32,891 nt of DNA. Source: an uncultured Oscillospiraceae bacterium (GTDB lineage: Bacteria; Bacillota; Clostridia; Oscillospirales; Ruminococcaceae). Under the pieces are notes generated by a model. It was not told where the DNA came from and did not search any database. It saw only the letters and a program-made list of their open reading frames with translations. Shown in pieces: positions 30,894-32,891 of the stretch (the first letter of the stretch is position 1; every line of letters starts with the position of its first letter). The stretch lies in NCBI GenBank assembly GCA_958448395.1, contig CAUDDP010000017.1, positions 1-32,891 of the forward strand, in the 5' to 3' direction. The position numbers and the translations under genes were made by a program.

Positions 30894-31018
30894 CATGGAA
30901 ATTCACGTATTTTTAAATTCGTTTTTAAATTATGGAGGGATTACACGCCGCAGGCGACTGTGGTCAAGCTGGTTCAACTTGGTATTGGTGAGAGAAAATA
31001 CAGAAATGGATTTCCATG
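30894..31018 (+). mobile_element. MITE-like repeat, short copy upstream of ackA
   Basis: 125 bases, ends CATGGAAATTCA and, inverted, CATGGAAATCCA. Flanks ACAAAAAGT (30885-30893) and ACAAGAAGC (31019-31027) match at 7 of 9 positions, both differences transitions. Left module with CGCC-GCA-GGCG hairpin, 'GGTCAAGCTGG', then the right module; the middle module is missing. It lies between the ackA promoter and the tmcAL promoter. Confidence 0.78.
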
Positions 31019-31163
31019 ACAAGAAGCTTTTATCTCTTTATCAGTAAAATCTCAAAATTCACGCTGTTTCTCTCAAAATCGTAAAAAATAGAGAAAAAGC
31101 TGCCCATTTTTGTAACGCTTTGTAGAAATTGAAAATATTTTTGAGAGATTTTGCAAAATAGGA

Positions 31164-31192
31164 TTGCAAAACGTAGTCATTTGGTGTAAAAT
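31164..31192 (+). promoter_or_regulatory. Promoter of tmcAL
   Basis: TTGCAA (31164-31169), 17 bases, TAAAAT (31187-31192). The leader to 31377 is about 180 bases; I see no clear structured element in it. Confidence 0.65.
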
Positions 31193-31376
31193 GGAAGGGA
31201 TGATGTGTGCTTTCTGCCATCTTCCAGACAGGTTCCTTATTTTTTCTTTTGCAGCAATTCCTCTGCTCTACTATTCCACAAAATCACGGCTGCACAAACT
31301 GGATTCCCATTGTATTAGAAGAAGAACAGGAAGAGTACCATGCCATCTTATTGAACAAAGGAGGGAAATTAGACGC

Positions 31377-32591
31377 ATGAAAATTACGGGTATTATTTGC
31401 GAATACAATCCCCTGCACAACGGACATCTCTATCAAATTCAACAAGTACGAAAAAACGGTGCGGAAGCCATTGTTGCTGTCATGAGCGGAAACTTTATGC
31501 AGCGTGGCGATGTTGCCGTCATGGATAAATTCACCCGGGCAAAGCTGGCAGTGGAAGCTGGTGTGGATTTGGTGATTGAACTGCCAATTCCATACGCTGT
31601 TGCACCAGCGGAAACATTTGCACTGGGCGGTGTGGCATTACTTTCCGCCCTGCCAAACGTGTCGGAAATTTCATTCGGCAGCGAATGTGGTGACATCGAA
31701 CTGCTGCAAACCGCTGCGGTCGCCTGCCATCTTTGTAAGACAACGTATCGGGATATGATGCAGGACTTTTTACGGGAAGGGCATCCCTATCCTGAGGTGC
31801 TGATGCACATGGTCGAACAGCTCTACGGAGAAGAGATAGCAGAAGTATTACTGGAACCGAACAATACACTGGCGGTGGAATATCTGAATGCCATACAAAT
31901 GCTAAACAGTCCTTTGGTTCCCTATACCGTACAGCGAAGAGGAGCCGGTCATCACAGTATGCTGCTCGGTGAGGAGCGTCCGGAAGAGGGCACGGCTGGC
32001 ATTGCCAGTGCAACCTACATCCGCCGCTGTATTCAGAACGGCGTGGATTGCCGTCGAACGGTGCCGGAGTATTGCTACCAGGCATTACAGGAAGCCGAAG
32101 CAGACGGACAAATTGCAGATATTCGCTACTTAGAACGTATTCTGCTCTATCGCTTGCGAACTGCCTCTAGACAGGAACTGAGCAGTATTGCAGAAATCGG
32201 ACAAGGACTTGAAAATCGCATTTATCGTGCACGGACAGCGACCAGTTTGGATGAACTGTTGGAAACGCTGCAAACTAGACGCTATCCGCTTGCAAGACTG
32301 CGGCGAATTTTGCTGCATATTCTGCTGGATATTCGTAAGAGCGATGCCAGAGGTCTGCCGCCATATGGACGCATTCTGGCATTCAATGATATGGGGCGGC
32401 AGATTCTTCGCTGCTCGAAAGGCAGACGGGGAATTCCTTTCTCTCATTCATTAAAAGAACTGTCCAATTTGAATGTCATAGCAAATCGCTGTGCCACACT
32501 GGATGCCAAGGCAACAGATGTGTTTTATCTGGCAATGCCACAGGTGGGAACTGCAGAGCTGGATTATCGCCGGAAAACAAAAATACAGTGA
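31377..32591 (+). CDS. tmcAL: tRNA(Met) cytidine acetate ligase
   Basis: 404 residues, the family length (formerly YlbM/DUF795). The nucleotidyltransferase motif is 'GIICEYNPLHNGHLYQI' with the HxGH box at 14-17; 'SGNFMQRGDVAVMDKFTRAK' and 'GVDLVIELP' follow, and the C-terminal helical domain binds tRNA. TmcAL activates acetate with ATP to acetyl-AMP and acetylates the wobble cytidine of elongator tRNA-Met (ac4C34). ATG 31377 has GGAGG twelve bases upstream; the 71 extra residues of the longer reading lie across the promoter. It is divergent from acetate kinase, another acetate-using enzyme, and ends at a terminator at 32656. Confidence 0.94.
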   Translation: MKITGIICEYNPLHNGHLYQIQQVRKNGAEAIVAVMSGNFMQRGDVAVMDKFTRAKLAVEAGVDLVIELPIPYAVAPAETFALGGVALLSALPNVSEISFGSECGDIELLQTAAVACHLCKTTYRDMMQDFLREGHPYPEVLMHMVEQLYGEEIAEVLLEPNNTLAVEYLNAIQMLNSPLVPYTVQRRGAGHHSMLLGEERPEEGTAGIASATYIRRCIQNGVDCRRTVPEYCYQALQEAEADGQIADIRYLERILLYRLRTASRQELSSIAEIGQGLENRIYRARTATSLDELLETLQTRRYPLARLRRILLHILLDIRKSDARGLPPYGRILAFNDMGRQILRCSKGRRGIPFSHSLKELSNLNVIANRCATLDAKATDVFYLAMPQVGTAELDYRRKTKIQ

Positions 32592-32655
32592 TGCTGTATC
32601 CCCTTTCAATATAATATCCATACAGGAAGTGGCTGTTGTACGCCTGAAAAAATGG

Positions 32656-32697
32656 AGCACCAAAGTGAAACCAAAAGAGTTCGCTTTGGTGCTTTTG
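32656..32697 (+). terminator. tmcAL terminator
   Basis: AGCACCAAAG (32656-32665) pairs with CTTTGGTGCT (32684-32693), extended inward by AGTGAA/TTCGCT with one wobble, followed by TTTTGTGTT. Confidence 0.88.
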
Positions 32698-32823
32698 TGT
32701 TATAATATAAAGCTAAAAAAGATTATACTGTAAAAATAGGCAATTGTCAACGGTGCGATTTTTCTTACAACGTGAGTTCGATGAAAAAATAGAAAAAACC
32801 GCCAAAATCTGTTATACTGTAAG

Positions 32824-32891
32824 TTCGACGAGAATACATTCTACCGCTGCCAATCACAAACTGTGCCGGCAGAATCGCTTCGCTCTCTGCC
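32824..32891 (-). repeat. Partial copy of the second repeat type, cut by the window edge
   Basis: Read on the minus strand this matches 12044-12112 almost throughout: GGCAGAGAGCGAAGCGA, TCTGCCGGCAC, TTTGTGATTGGCAGCGGTAGAATG, ATTCTC and TCGAAC. It carries the GGCAGA/TCTGCC hairpin. The rest lies outside the window. Between 32698 and 32823 I see only the direct repeat TTATACTGTAA (32723-32733, 32813-32823). Confidence 0.75.

Noticed and set aside
31531..32085. 184-codon minus-strand frame opposite tmcAL
   Set aside because: Antisense shadow of a confidently identified gene.

Overview
The window looks like a chromosomal segment of a low-to-moderate GC, endospore-lineage Firmicute, most likely an Oscillospiraceae (Ruminococcus-like) gut anaerobe. 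The grounds are a SpoVT sporulation regulator, a type I dockerin, an activator/dehydratase pair of the 2-hydroxyacyl-CoA dehydratase superfamily, FeoB and acetate kinase, TmcAL, strong AGGAGG-type ribosome binding sites and consensus TTGACA-17-TATAAT promoters. There is no prophage, CRISPR array, rRNA or tRNA that I could see.

Layout. 1-2331: a broken ISAs1-type transposase, then a C39-like peptidase and a GT2 glycosyltransferase (+). 2342-4240: a parS-like palindrome, a shared terminator, a DUF1963 protein and an AT-rich leucine-rich-repeat lipoprotein (-). 4490-10815: on the minus strand, alanine racemase, an unknown protein, a double-ASKHA activase and its HgdB-like partner, the last two split by a four-hairpin spacer. 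11009-11716: a SLOG-fold protein facing away from alr across interlocked promoters. 12205-18854: rpsT, tetR, a YhgE/Pip membrane protein with a clear operator, and feoB (-). 19051-22018: lysR (-), then a degenerate SGNH protein, a PQ-loop membrane protein and a dockerin protein (+). 22103-24240: a small lipoprotein, a DnaA-box-like cluster, spoVT and an orphan mazF (-). 24496-28396: five genes for zinc-ribbon and membrane proteins (-). 28565-32591: a DUF896 protein, a 120-bp tandem array, ackA with a structured leader (-), and tmcAL (+).

The most distinctive thing is a dispersed non-coding repeat family. At least four copies (13384-13681, 18879-18991, 19943-20332, 30894-31018) have matching terminal inverted repeats and are flanked by exact or degenerate 9-bp direct repeats, which is the signature of a transposed MITE. 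Longer copies carry a middle module that folds into conserved nested stems with compensatory changes. Related or chimeric copies lie at 11782-12133, 23780-23820, 28795-29416 and at the right edge of the window. Several copies end 20-65 bases upstream of a gene start (tetR, feoB, lysR, the DUF896 gene), so they may set or disturb expression of those genes.

Functional links. Acetate kinase and TmcAL (which activates acetate to modify tRNA-Met) are divergent neighbours. TetR probably represses yhgE/pip, because the two upstream regions share a 10-mer operator core. The parS-like palindrome and the DnaA-box cluster, about 20 kb apart, suggest the window may be origin-proximal, but dnaA, dnaN and parB are not in it. 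All function calls come from reading the sequence; no database search was run.
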